Below are positions 9,180 to 16,785 of a stretch of 39,139 nt of DNA, in pieces. Position numbers and translations under genes: made by a program. Position 1 is the first letter of the stretch; each line of letters starts with the position of its first letter. The notes below the pieces were generated by a model. That model was not told where the DNA came from. It worked only from the letters and a program-made list of their open reading frames with translations, and searched no databases. Origin of the DNA: Roseinatronobacter ekhonensis (GTDB lineage: Bacteria; Pseudomonadota; Alphaproteobacteria; Rhodobacterales; Rhodobacteraceae); contig NZ_UIHC01000031.1 of the NCBI RefSeq assembly GCF_900499075.1, forward strand, positions 1-39,139, in the 5' to 3' direction.

Positions 9180-10289
9180 TCAGCCCACTGCCTCGCCCAG
9201 TCGCAGGCGCGGCTGCGCGATGCCATCGGGCCGAAAAATATGGCACAGGTCCGGGGTCACACCCAGAACCACTTGAGCACCACGCCCCAGCGCGGTCTGG
9301 CCCGTCATATGCACCGTAACATCCACGCCATCAGGGCCATGGCAGTATAGGTAGCTCTCGCCACCCAACTGCTCGATATTCTCGACGGTGGCCGTAATCC
9401 CGTTCTCGTCGGCGCCCACCGGGTGCAGGTGTTCGGGCCGGACGCCCAGCTCCACCTTGTTGCCGGGGTTCAGTCCCCGCCCGTCCACATGGGCCAGCAG
9501 GGCGCGTCCGGACGGATCGCGCAACTGCACACCCGACCCATCCGCCTCAACCACTTCGCAGGCGATGAAATTCATCCGGGGCGACCCGATAAACCCCGCC
9601 ACGAACTTGTTGACGGGGCGGTTGTACAAGTCGATCGGTGCGCCTTGCTGCTCTATCCGCCCGTCGCGCAGCACCACGATCCGGTCGGCCATCGTCATCG
9701 CCTCGACCTGGTCATGCGTCACATAGATCATCGTGTTGCCAATGCGCCGGTGCAGTGCCGCGATTTCGCCGCGCATGGTCACGCGCAATTCAGCGTCAAG
9801 GTTCGACAAGGGTTCGTCAAACAAGAACACCTTCGGCTCGCGCACCACCGCACGCCCAATCGCCACGCGCTGCCTCTGCCCGCCCGACAGCGCCTTGGGC
9901 TTGCGATCCAGATAAGGCTCCAGCTGCAACATCCGCGCGGCTTCGGCCACGCGGCTGTCGATCTCGGCCCGCGCCATGCGGATGTTTTCCAAACCGAAGG
10001 CCAGATTGGCCCGCACGCTCATATGCGGATAGAGCGCGTAAGTCTGGAACACCATCGCCAGCCCCCGCTCGCTCGCGCGCTGGTCATTGACGCGGTCGCC
10101 GCCAATCATCAGGTCGCCATCGGTAATCTCTTCGAGCCCCGCAATCATCCGCAGCAACGTGGATTTTCCGCACCCCGACGGGCCGACGAATACGCAAAAC
10201 TCGCCATCCGCTATTTCCAGATCAACCCCGTGGATCACCCGCACCGCGCCGTATTCCTTGACGATGCCGTTTAACGTCACTCCGGCCAT
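9180..10289 (-). CDS. Sugar ABC transporter ATPase (UgpC/MsmK type)
   Basis: The 369-residue ATPase of a CUT1 carbohydrate importer. The Walker A motif is 'GPSGCGKST' (residues ~37-45), the Q loop is 'VFQTYALYPHMSV', the ABC signature is 'LSGGQRQR', Walker B is 'VFLFDEPLSNLD' and the switch histidine is in 'VTHDQVEA'. The C-terminal 120 residues form the regulatory TOBE/OB domain of MalK-like proteins ('LGVRPEHL'). It probably powers the two permeases encoded just upstream in the same operon. The 103-base gap to the second permease holds a repeat-type hairpin element. Confidence 0.94.
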   Translation of the reverse strand: MAGVTLNGIVKEYGAVRVIHGVDLEIADGEFCVFVGPSGCGKSTLLRMIAGLEEITDGDLMIGGDRVNDQRASERGLAMVFQTYALYPHMSVRANLAFGLENIRMARAEIDSRVAEAARMLQLEPYLDRKPKALSGGQRQRVAIGRAVVREPKVFLFDEPLSNLDAELRVTMRGEIAALHRRIGNTMIYVTHDQVEAMTMADRIVVLRDGRIEQQGAPIDLYNRPVNKFVAGFIGSPRMNFIACEVVEADGSGVQLRDPSGRALLAHVDGRGLNPGNKVELGVRPEHLHPVGADENGITATVENIEQLGGESYLYCHGPDGVDVTVHMTGQTALGRGAQVVLGVTPDLCHIFRPDGIAQPRLRLGEAVG

Positions 10290-10312
10290 AACCCCTCCTC
10301 CCCTTCATTCTT

Positions 10313-10365
10313 GCCCCAAATATCCTGGGGGAGTCGCGCGGCAGCGCGACGGGGGCAAAGCCCCC
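10313..10365. repeat. REP-like triple-hairpin intergenic element
   Basis: Three adjacent inverted repeats lie in the gap between the second permease and the ATPase: CCCCA/TGGGG (10314-10318, 10326-10330), GTCGCGC/GCGCGAC (10333-10339, 10344-10350) and GGGGGC/GCCCCC (10351-10356, 10360-10365). The block, with its 'CCCAAATATCC' core, resembles a dispersed intergenic repeat common in Rhodobacteraceae genomes. It could slow mRNA decay or weaken read-through into the ATPase gene. Confidence 0.65.
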
Positions 10366-10392
10366 CAAACCATAGCCTTGCGCCGCAGGCGC

Positions 10393-11436
10393 TCATTTAA
10401 CGCCAGATTGGGCAATGCCCTGCGTGATGTATTTCTGCAAAAACGCGAACACGATGGTAATCGGCAGCAGCGTCAGCACGGTCATCGCCAAAAGGTTCGA
10501 CCAACTTGTCTGCAATTCGCCCTGAAACGAATTCAGCGCCAGTTGCAGCGTGAACACTTCAGAACGGTTCAGCACGATCAACGGCCACAGGAATTCGTTC
10601 CAGCGCCACATGACCGAGAAGATCACCAGAACCGCCAGCGCGGGCGCCGATAGCGGCAGCACGATCTTCCAATAGACCCGCCATTCGCTGGCATGGTCCA
10701 TGCGTGCGGCGTCCAACAGGTCATCGGGGATGGTCAGCATGTATTGTCGCAGCAGGAACACACCTGTCGGTGTCGCGATCGCAGGCCAGATCACGCCCCA
10801 ATGGCTGTTGACCATACCCATCTGGCTGATGACCAGAAACAGCGGAACCAGCGTGATCGTGGGCGGGATCATCAGTGTCGCGATGATCAGAACGAAGACC
10901 GCGTTGCGCCCGGTGAACTTGTATTTCGCCAATGCGAACGCCGCCATGGAATTGAACAGAACCGTCAGAACCGTGGCAACAATCGTGATGAAGGTCGAAT
11001 TCCAGAAATACAGCATGAAGTTGAAGCGCGAGAAGACTCCTGTGTAATTCTCTGTCGCAACTCCGAATTCGCGCAAGGGTTCGCGGTCGCCGATATTCAC
11101 GTTCAGCCGCTCTTCGGGATTGGCCGGGTCCACCATCTGCGCGTTCAGCCCGATACGGCGCACCTGCGCCAGCTCGCGCCCTGCATGTTCGCCGGCTGTA
11201 ACGGTGAACATCTGCAACGGCTGCTCATAGCCCGGAACGACGCGTTCAATCGGGGCAAGCGGCAGGAACTTGGGCGGATATTCCTGAAGCGCGGCTTCGG
11301 TCTTGAAGCTTGACAGCACCAGCCACAGCACCGGCCCCAGCATCAGGACCACGCCAAGCCCCAGAAACCCGAAGGCCAACCAATCGGTCAGGTCAAACCC
11401 GTGGCGGCCGCGCCGCCCCAATATCCAGCCAAACAT
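10393..11436 (-). CDS. Sugar ABC transporter permease, MalG type
   Basis: A 347-residue inner-membrane permease with six predicted helices. The cytoplasmic EAA loop that contacts the ATPase is seen as 'DAARMDHASEWRVYWKIVLP', with the glycine of the usual motif replaced. After the first helix (about residues 19-42) come the MalG-type 'YPPKFLPLAP' and then roughly 60 extra residues before 'ENYTGVFS', a larger periplasmic insertion than in ordinary MalG proteins. The start codon shares one base with the stop of the first permease (TGATG), so the two are translationally coupled. Confidence 0.93.
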   Translation of the reverse strand: MFGWILGRRGRHGFDLTDWLAFGFLGLGVVLMLGPVLWLVLSSFKTEAALQEYPPKFLPLAPIERVVPGYEQPLQMFTVTAGEHAGRELAQVRRIGLNAQMVDPANPEERLNVNIGDREPLREFGVATENYTGVFSRFNFMLYFWNSTFITIVATVLTVLFNSMAAFALAKYKFTGRNAVFVLIIATLMIPPTITLVPLFLVISQMGMVNSHWGVIWPAIATPTGVFLLRQYMLTIPDDLLDAARMDHASEWRVYWKIVLPLSAPALAVLVIFSVMWRWNEFLWPLIVLNRSEVFTLQLALNSFQGELQTSWSNLLAMTVLTLLPITIVFAFLQKYITQGIAQSGVK

Positions 11437-12422
11437 CAGTTATCCCCCGATTGTTTGCGCGTGGCGGCAAGCTGCATCATGGTCAGCACGAACAACACGC
11501 CCGCCATCAGAAGCGACGCCGCGGCCGCCAGCCCGTACAGGCGCGGGCGCGTCGCAAAGCCGACATCGTAGATATACTGGATCAGCAGCGTCGTGGCCGA
11601 TCCCGGCCCGCCGCCAGTCAGGACATAGATTTCGTCAAACGCCTGCACCGCGCGAATAACCGACAGCACCATGACCACAAGCATCGTCGGCATCAACAGC
11701 GGCAGGGTAATGCGCAGTAGTGACCGCCAGCGCGGCGTGCCGTCCATCTCGGCGGCCTCATAGACATCAGTCGGGATGGATTGCAGACCGGCCAGCAGGA
11801 TCAGCACATAGAACCCCATGTTGCACCAGATCGAGACGAACACGACCCAGAAAAAGGCCCAGTCAGCTTCCAGCAGCCAGTTGATCGTGCCAAACCCTGC
11901 GCCTTCCAGCCCCGCGTTCAATACGCCGTTACGCTGCAATATCCATTTCCAGATCAGCGCCACCACAACGGGCGACAACAGCACCGGGTAGAAGAATACC
12001 GCCCGGAAGAAGCCACGCAGCACAATGTCGCGGTTCAGGATCAGCGCGGTGATGAGCGAGAACAGGATCATGAACCCGACCTGCATCAGTACGAACCAGC
12101 CGGTATTGCCGACCGCGCGCCAGAACAGGTCGCGGTGGCAGGAATTTGGGTCAAAGTAGCTTTCGCAATCCAGCAGGCTGGCAAAATGCTCAGCGCCGAC
12201 AAAGGGACGGTCGTCCAGCAGAATACGGTCGCCGCCTGTCGTGGCAAAAACGAAGTTCAGGATAATCGGCAGGAAAGTGAACAGGCCGAAAATCAGCAGG
12301 TTGGGAAGCAGGAATACCCATGCGATCCGGCTTTGCCCGAAAAGCCGTTGCAGGGCCAGCATCGGGCGCTCGAACAGGTTGAACGCACCGTCATAAAGCT
12401 GAGTCGCGGTCGCTTTCAGCAT
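11436..12422 (-). CDS. Sugar ABC transporter permease, MalF type
   Basis: A 328-residue inner-membrane permease with six helices and an EAA loop 'EAAEMDGTPRWRSLLRITLP'. The first helix is at about residues 32-52. The periplasmic loop between helices 1 and 2 carries two cysteines ('LLDCESYFDPNSCHRD') that could form a disulfide. The start at 12422 follows AAAGGGGC; a longer frame to 12542 would run into the binding-protein gene. It lies 85 bases downstream of the binding-protein stop, separated by a strong stem-loop, and overlaps the next permease by one base. Confidence 0.92.
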   Translation of the reverse strand: MLKATATQLYDGAFNLFERPMLALQRLFGQSRIAWVFLLPNLLIFGLFTFLPIILNFVFATTGGDRILLDDRPFVGAEHFASLLDCESYFDPNSCHRDLFWRAVGNTGWFVLMQVGFMILFSLITALILNRDIVLRGFFRAVFFYPVLLSPVVVALIWKWILQRNGVLNAGLEGAGFGTINWLLEADWAFFWVVFVSIWCNMGFYVLILLAGLQSIPTDVYEAAEMDGTPRWRSLLRITLPLLMPTMLVVMVLSVIRAVQAFDEIYVLTGGGPGSATTLLIQYIYDVGFATRPRLYGLAAAASLLMAGVLFVLTMMQLAATRKQSGDN

Positions 12423-12450
12423 CTTGCGCCCCTTTCGCTGCTTGCAAGGA

Positions 12451-12482
12451 ACCGGCCCGCCCGCGCGAGCAAGCGGGCCGGT
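12451..12482 (-). promoter_or_regulatory. Intercistronic stem-loop between binding protein and permease genes
   Basis: A perfect 10-bp inverted repeat (ACCGGCCCGC at 12451-12460, GCGGGCCGGT at 12473-12482) with a 12-base loop and no T run. It lies in the 85-base gap after the binding-protein gene. Such stem-loops often protect the upstream mRNA, giving more binding protein than permease; partial termination is the alternative. Confidence 0.6.
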
Positions 12483-12507
12483 CACGTCGGGAGGACACCC
12501 TGACGGA

Positions 12508-13767
12508 TTACTGTGCCACAGCCTCTGCGATATCGGCGTCAAGGCGCGTCAAAGCATCGTCCAGGCTCAGTTCGCCAACAATCGCCTGGGTCAGACGCGC
12601 CGGTGTCGCGGTGAAGATGGCGCGGTTATTCGCGTAGCCCTGAAGCTGGTAGGCCGTATCCGAGAAGGTCGGAATAGAGGCCGCGAATACGGTCAGCGCC
12701 GCTTTTACATCGTCGCTGACACCCTGATAGTCGATGCCCTGCGCCTGCAATTCAGAATTGGCAGGGATGTTGCGGGTCTGCGCCAGAACGGCGGCCTGCA
12801 CATCGTCGCGCGCCATGAACTCGATCACCTTGCCGACAGCTTCGGGATGCTCGGTATGATTGAAACCGACAATCCCGGCGCCGCCCGGCATACCGGTGCA
12901 GGCTTCGGGCCCGCAGATGCCGCCGGTTGCAACCCAGTCAAACGCATCGCCGATGTCTCGCCCGAAGCGGCCGATCTGCCAGCTACCCGAATAATACATC
13001 ACAAGGTTGGCGTTGATGAATTCGGCAGCGGCGTCTTGATAGGTGCCGCCACCAGCCCCGGCCCAGACATCGCGCGCCATAGTGCCGTCTTCGTGCCATG
13101 CAACGAACTGCTCGGCAAAGTTGCGGAAGCCGTCATCCACCAGAATGGGGTCGCCATTCTCGTCGAAATAGGCCGCGCCATAAGACATGGCAGGACCTGC
13201 AAAACGGTGTCCTGTGCGATCCAGCGCCATGGCGAAATCGACACCCACTGCATCGCGCACCGCGCGGCTGGCTTCGGCCCATTCCGCAAAGGTCGAACCG
13301 GGCGCGGGCATCTCTACGCCGGCCTGATCAAACAGGGTTTTGTTGGCAAAACCGCCCGTCGCGGTCAGCTGGTCCACGATGTTGTAGATACCATCGGCGT
13401 TGTTGTCGCCAACGCGCGCCCATGCAAGGCTTTGGCCGTAGCGCGCCTCTATCGCGGCGGCATCGGACACATAGGGGCGCACGTCCAGCATGTAGCGCGC
13501 CAGACCACCATAATCGGTCACACGGGCCAGATCGGGGCCTTCGCCCACTTCCAACTGCACCGGAAGCGATTCGAGGATAGAGGCATAGGGCACCTCGTCC
13601 ACCGTCACGGTAATGCCGGGGTTATCCGCCTCGAACGCGGCAAGTTGCTCTTCCCAGACGGCGCATTCGCTGCCGTCCTGATAGCACATAAAGCGCAAGT
13701 CCTGCGCGCCCGCGGCACCTGCCGCAAGGATCAGGCCAAGGGCCGTTGTTGTCAGTGTTGTTTTCAT
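12508..13767 (-). CDS. Sugar ABC transporter substrate-binding protein
   Basis: A 419-residue periplasmic family-1 solute-binding protein. The signal peptide is MKTTLTTTALGLILAAGAAGA, with cleavage before QDLRF. The mature protein has the cluster-B outline: an 'AFEADNPGITVTVDEVPY' strand near the N-terminus, 'GEGPDLARV' and a late 'MPGGAGIVGFNHTEHPEAV' segment. Cysteine pairs (C28 with C35, and the CGPEAC stretch) could form disulfides. A GGGAGGA ribosome site precedes the start. In context the ligand may be a sulfoquinovose glycoside, but the ligand site cannot be read from sequence alone; another sugar remains possible. Confidence 0.92.
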   Translation of the reverse strand: MKTTLTTTALGLILAAGAAGAQDLRFMCYQDGSECAVWEEQLAAFEADNPGITVTVDEVPYASILESLPVQLEVGEGPDLARVTDYGGLARYMLDVRPYVSDAAAIEARYGQSLAWARVGDNNADGIYNIVDQLTATGGFANKTLFDQAGVEMPAPGSTFAEWAEASRAVRDAVGVDFAMALDRTGHRFAGPAMSYGAAYFDENGDPILVDDGFRNFAEQFVAWHEDGTMARDVWAGAGGGTYQDAAAEFINANLVMYYSGSWQIGRFGRDIGDAFDWVATGGICGPEACTGMPGGAGIVGFNHTEHPEAVGKVIEFMARDDVQAAVLAQTRNIPANSELQAQGIDYQGVSDDVKAALTVFAASIPTFSDTAYQLQGYANNRAIFTATPARLTQAIVGELSLDDALTRLDADIAEAVAQ

Positions 13768-13804
13768 CTTTTCCTCCCGTTGATGAATTTATCCGAACGC
13801 AGCG

Positions 13805-14704
13805 TCAGGCGACCTCCTGCCCGGATGCTGCTGTCCATAGTTCGAACCAGTCCTCCCGCGACAGGTTCACGCGCAGAGCATCGGAAATGCGTCCGATGCG
13901 GTTGAGCGAGTTGGTCCCCAAAACCGGCAGTATCCGCGCCGGGTGCGCCAAAAGCCATGCGATTGCGACGGCATCGGTGCCGACATCATGCGCCTTTGCA
14001 TAGGCGTTCATCAAGGGGCGAAGCCGCTGCGCTGCCGCATCCTCGCCAAACAATGCCCCGCCCGCCAATGGCGACCACGCCATCGGGGCCACGCCCAAGC
14101 GTTGCAGATGTGCCAGATCGCCATTTGTGAACGCGTCGCGGGCTAGCAGGCTTAGCTCTATCTGGTTGGTGCAAAGCGGCGTTGCCATCGCCGATTGCAA
14201 CAGATCCCAATCCCAAGGCCGGAAGTTCGATACGCCGACGGCGCGGACCTTACCCTCTGCCACCAGTGCATCCAGCGCCGCTCCCGTGGCGTGATGATCC
14301 ATGAACGGGTCGGGCCGGTGGATTAGTAGCAAGTCAATCCGGTCTGTCGCCATATGGGTCAAAGACGCCTCGACCGATGCGCGAATATGTTCGGGGCTGG
14401 TGTCGTAATGCTTCACACGGGCAGCGGCATATTTGCCGACAGGTGCCACGATGTCGCATTTCGTGACCAGTTCCACGCGGTCGCGCAGGCTGGGGGTGGC
14501 GCGGAATGCGGCCCCCAAGATCGCCTCGGCCTCGTAGCCGCCATAGATATCCGCCTGGTCCATGGTGGTGATACCTTGGGCCAGACAGGCCTCTATTTTG
14601 GCCTGCACATGCGCGGGGCCAGTGTCGGCATCATCGCCCAAGCGCCACATTCCGTAGACAAGGCGCGACAGGCTCAGGTCTTTGGTCAGGTTGATCCGTT
14701 CCAT
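13805..14704 (-). CDS. smoB: Aldo/keto reductase, YdhF-like; candidate 6-oxo-glucose reductase (SmoB)
   Basis: A 299-residue NAD(P)H-dependent TIM-barrel reductase. The catalytic tetrad is complete: D49 and Y54 in 'TTMDQADIYGGYEAE', K82 in 'LVTKCDI' and H129 in 'LLLIHRPDP'. The cofactor-binding end has 'PVLGTNSLNRIGRI'. The sequence resembles E. coli YdhF. Its start shares one base with the stop of the SsuD-like monooxygenase (TGATG), so the two are made together. In the sulfo-SMO pathway the monooxygenase product, 6-oxo-glucose, is reduced to glucose by an aldo/keto reductase (SmoB); that is the inferred role. The name rests on context, not on a comparison with known SmoB. A longer frame to 14824 lies inside the upstream gene and is not used. 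Confidence 0.68.
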   Translation of the reverse strand: MERINLTKDLSLSRLVYGMWRLGDDADTGPAHVQAKIEACLAQGITTMDQADIYGGYEAEAILGAAFRATPSLRDRVELVTKCDIVAPVGKYAAARVKHYDTSPEHIRASVEASLTHMATDRIDLLLIHRPDPFMDHHATGAALDALVAEGKVRAVGVSNFRPWDWDLLQSAMATPLCTNQIELSLLARDAFTNGDLAHLQRLGVAPMAWSPLAGGALFGEDAAAQRLRPLMNAYAKAHDVGTDAVAIAWLLAHPARILPVLGTNSLNRIGRISDALRVNLSREDWFELWTAASGQEVA

Positions 14705-15861
14705 CACACACGCTCCCCCACGCCCAAAGGCGTTGCCGGTGTTTCGCTTGGCACGCGGCCATATTCCTGCGGCAGCGAGCAGGTGTTCAGATGCGGCATA
14801 ACCAGCCGCCCGAATTGCGCGCATTCATCCAGATGCGGATAACCAGAGAAGATGAAGGCACGAATGCCCATCTTGCGGTAGCGTTCCAGCTTCGACAACA
14901 CTTGGTCGGCACTGCCCACCAGTGCCGCGCCACAGCCGGACCGTGCCCGCCCCACCCCTGTCCAAAGGTTAGGTTCGGTATATCCGAACTGGTCCGCCAA
15001 TTCGCGCGCACGCGATTGATGCGACACCCCAAGGCTGCCGCTGTCATGCGCGCGCTCGCGGATAAGCTGGCCGTATTCATCGTCCAGCTTGCTGACCAGA
15101 TGGTCGGCATACTCGCGCGCTTCCGCTTCGGTATCGCGGACAATGACATGCACCCGCAGCCCGTAATCCAGCGTTCTGCCATGCGCTTGTGCGCGGGCAT
15201 GGACGGCGCGCATTCGGTCCGCCAACTGGTCCTCTGTTTCGGGCCACATCAGGTAGACATCGCATTGCGCCGCGCACAGTTCCAGCGCGTGGGGCGAATA
15301 TCCCCCGAAATACAACAATGGACCGCCGTTTTGCTGGTAAGGCTTCGCCGGTGCGGTAGGCACGCCTTTGAACTGATAGATCTCGCCATCATGGTTGATT
15401 TCGTCGCGTTCCCACGCCTGACGCAGGATTTGAACGACTTCATGGCTGCGTTTGTAGCGATAGGCACTGTCGGCCACTTCACCGGGGAAATCGGACGAGA
15501 TGACATTCAACGTCAGCCGCCCTTTCAGCATATGGTCCAGCGTGGCGACTGTGCGCGCCAGCATGATCGGCTGCATTTCGCCACAGCGAATCGCGGCCAG
15601 CATGTTGATACGTTCGGTAACTTGCGACCCTGCCGCGACAAAGCTGAGCGTGTCCTGCCCCACCTGATAGCTGGACGGACACAGAATGTTGCGAAACCCC
15701 TGCGCCTCTGCGGATTGTAAAATCGCGCTGCAATGCTCCCAACTGGAGCGCAGATCGCCCTCTGGCGTTCCCAGAAAACGGTAATCATCCGAGCACAGTG
15801 CCGAGAACCACGACACTTCGGCTGCGTCCAGATCGCCCGAAGTTACCGGAACGATGGTCAT
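14704..15861 (-). CDS. smoC: SsuD-like FMNH2-dependent sulfonate monooxygenase; candidate sulfoquinovose monooxygenase (SmoC)
   Basis: A 385-residue luciferase-like monooxygenase. The SsuD sulfonate-site residues are conserved with a constant +10 offset: W206 ('VYLMWPE'), R236 and H238 ('LRVHVIVRDTEAEA'), R307 ('GVGRARSGCGAALVGS') and Y341 ('FSGYPHL'), matching SsuD W196, R226, H228, R297 and Y331. So it probably cleaves a C-S bond using reduced flavin and oxygen, releasing sulfite and an aldehyde. Placement at the head of a sugar transporter operon, coupled to an aldo/keto reductase, points to a sulfosugar such as sulfoquinovose rather than simple alkanesulfonates. A GGGAGGAAA ribosome site supports the start. 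No flavin reductase is encoded nearby. Plain alkanesulfonate monooxygenase is the main alternative. Confidence 0.72.
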   Translation of the reverse strand: MTIVPVTSGDLDAAEVSWFSALCSDDYRFLGTPEGDLRSSWEHCSAILQSAEAQGFRNILCPSSYQVGQDTLSFVAAGSQVTERINMLAAIRCGEMQPIMLARTVATLDHMLKGRLTLNVISSDFPGEVADSAYRYKRSHEVVQILRQAWERDEINHDGEIYQFKGVPTAPAKPYQQNGGPLLYFGGYSPHALELCAAQCDVYLMWPETEDQLADRMRAVHARAQAHGRTLDYGLRVHVIVRDTEAEAREYADHLVSKLDDEYGQLIRERAHDSGSLGVSHQSRARELADQFGYTEPNLWTGVGRARSGCGAALVGSADQVLSKLERYRKMGIRAFIFSGYPHLDECAQFGRLVMPHLNTCSLPQEYGRVPSETPATPLGVGERV

Positions 15862-15920
15862 GTCTTTCCTCCCACGCGCCCTGTTGATCGGGCGTCATTA
15901 CCGAACCCTAACAAGGGAAA

Positions 15921-15945
15921 ATTTATAAATCAATAATGTATCAAT
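15921..15945 (-). promoter_or_regulatory. A+T-rich promoter/operator candidate for the sulfosugar-type operon
   Basis: Sixty bases before the monooxygenase start lie a -10-like TATAAA on the minus strand (15922-15927) inside the palindrome ATTTATAAAT, and two direct ATCAAT copies (15929-15934 and 15940-15945) spaced exactly 11 bases, one helical turn. The surroundings are GC-rich, so the patch stands out. It is a plausible binding site for the operon's own GntR regulator. Confidence 0.4.
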
Positions 15946-15992
15946 TGGCAGATCGACTTTTCTGCTTGCACTTGGAGATTGCCAACCATAAC

Positions 15993-16007
15993 TTAGAATT
16001 ATTCTAA
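15993..16007 (+). promoter_or_regulatory. Candidate Irr ICE box upstream of the ZIP gene
   Basis: A 15-base palindrome TTAGAATTATTCTAA, matching the ICE pattern TTAGAA-N3-TTCTAA bound by the iron-response regulator Irr in alphaproteobacteria. It ends 16 bases before the ZIP start codon, so a bound regulator would sit over the transcription start or early leader. The palindrome is seen directly; the regulator is inferred. Confidence 0.6.
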
Positions 16008-16023
16008 TAATGGGATAGCCAGG

Positions 16024-16764
16024 ATGACCGAGCCAACCCTTCTGATCGTATTCGTCGCCGCCCTTGTCACAGCATTGGCAACTGGGCTGGGTGCGCTGCC
16101 ATTGCTTGCCGTTCGCTCTATGTCAGGCCGCGCCTTGGCGTGGGGCAATGCCCTTGCTGCGGGTCTGATGCTGGCGGCCAGCGTGACACTCGTGATGGAA
16201 GGGTTCGAATTGTCGGGCCCGCGCACCATTGGCGGCATTGTTCTGGGGGTTGTCGCGATCTGGCTGGTCAAGAAATTGCTGGACCGCCGGGGCGAGGTGT
16301 CACTGGGCGACCTGCAAGGTGCCGATGCGGCAAAAGTCTTGATGATTATGGGCGTCATGACGGCCCATTCCGCCGCCGAAGGGATTGGCGTAGGTGTTGC
16401 TTTTGGCGGGGGGCGCCCCTTGGGCGACCTGATCACACTGGCGATTGCATTGCACAACGTCCCCGAGGGGCTTGCGATAGCACTGATCATGGTGCCGCGC
16501 GGGGCCTCTGTCGCGAAGGCCGGCTGGTGGGCCGTGGTTTCGTCGCTACCGCAGCCACTGCTTGCCGTACCCGCCTTTTTGTTCGTTTTGTATTTCGAAC
16601 CGGTGCTGCCGGTTGGCCTTGGGCTGGCCGCGGGCGCGATGCTGTGGATGATCTTTTCAGAGCTGCTTCCCGAAGCGCAGGAAGAGGCCGAAAGCTCTTC
16701 CATCGGTGTCATCGTCACGCTGGCATTTGCTGCCATGATGGCCGCGACATTGCTGCTGGGGTAA
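16024..16764 (+). CDS. ZIP-family divalent metal transporter
   Basis: A 246-residue integral membrane protein with about eight hydrophobic helices. The ZIP metal-site motifs are seen as 'AHSAAEGIGVGVAF' in one helix and 'LHNVPEGLAIAL' in the next; a later 'SELLPEA' is also typical. ZIP proteins move Zn, Fe or Mn into the cytoplasm; the bacterial ZupT type has a broad range. An ICE-like palindrome just upstream suggests iron-dependent control, so iron or manganese may matter more than zinc. The ribosome site is weak. It is a single gene, convergent with asmA after an 8-base gap. Confidence 0.9.
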   Translation: MTEPTLLIVFVAALVTALATGLGALPLLAVRSMSGRALAWGNALAAGLMLAASVTLVMEGFELSGPRTIGGIVLGVVAIWLVKKLLDRRGEVSLGDLQGADAAKVLMIMGVMTAHSAAEGIGVGVAFGGGRPLGDLITLAIALHNVPEGLAIALIMVPRGASVAKAGWWAVVSSLPQPLLAVPAFLFVLYFEPVLPVGLGLAAGAMLWMIFSELLPEAQEEAESSSIGVIVTLAFAAMMAATLLLG

Positions 16765-16785
16765 GGGCGGGGTCAGTTCCCGCCC
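16765..16785. terminator. Short hairpin at the ZIP/asmA convergence
   Basis: A perfect 7-bp inverted repeat (GGGCGGG at 16765-16771, CCCGCCC at 16779-16785) with a 7-base loop that includes the asmA stop codon. It could end transcription from both sides, but no T run follows. Confidence 0.4.

Noticed and set aside
14704-15861. Simple alkanesulfonate assimilation (SsuD)
   Set aside because: There is no SsuA/B/C-type transporter or SsuE; the linked transporter is a CUT1 sugar system and the gene is coupled to an aldo/keto reductase.
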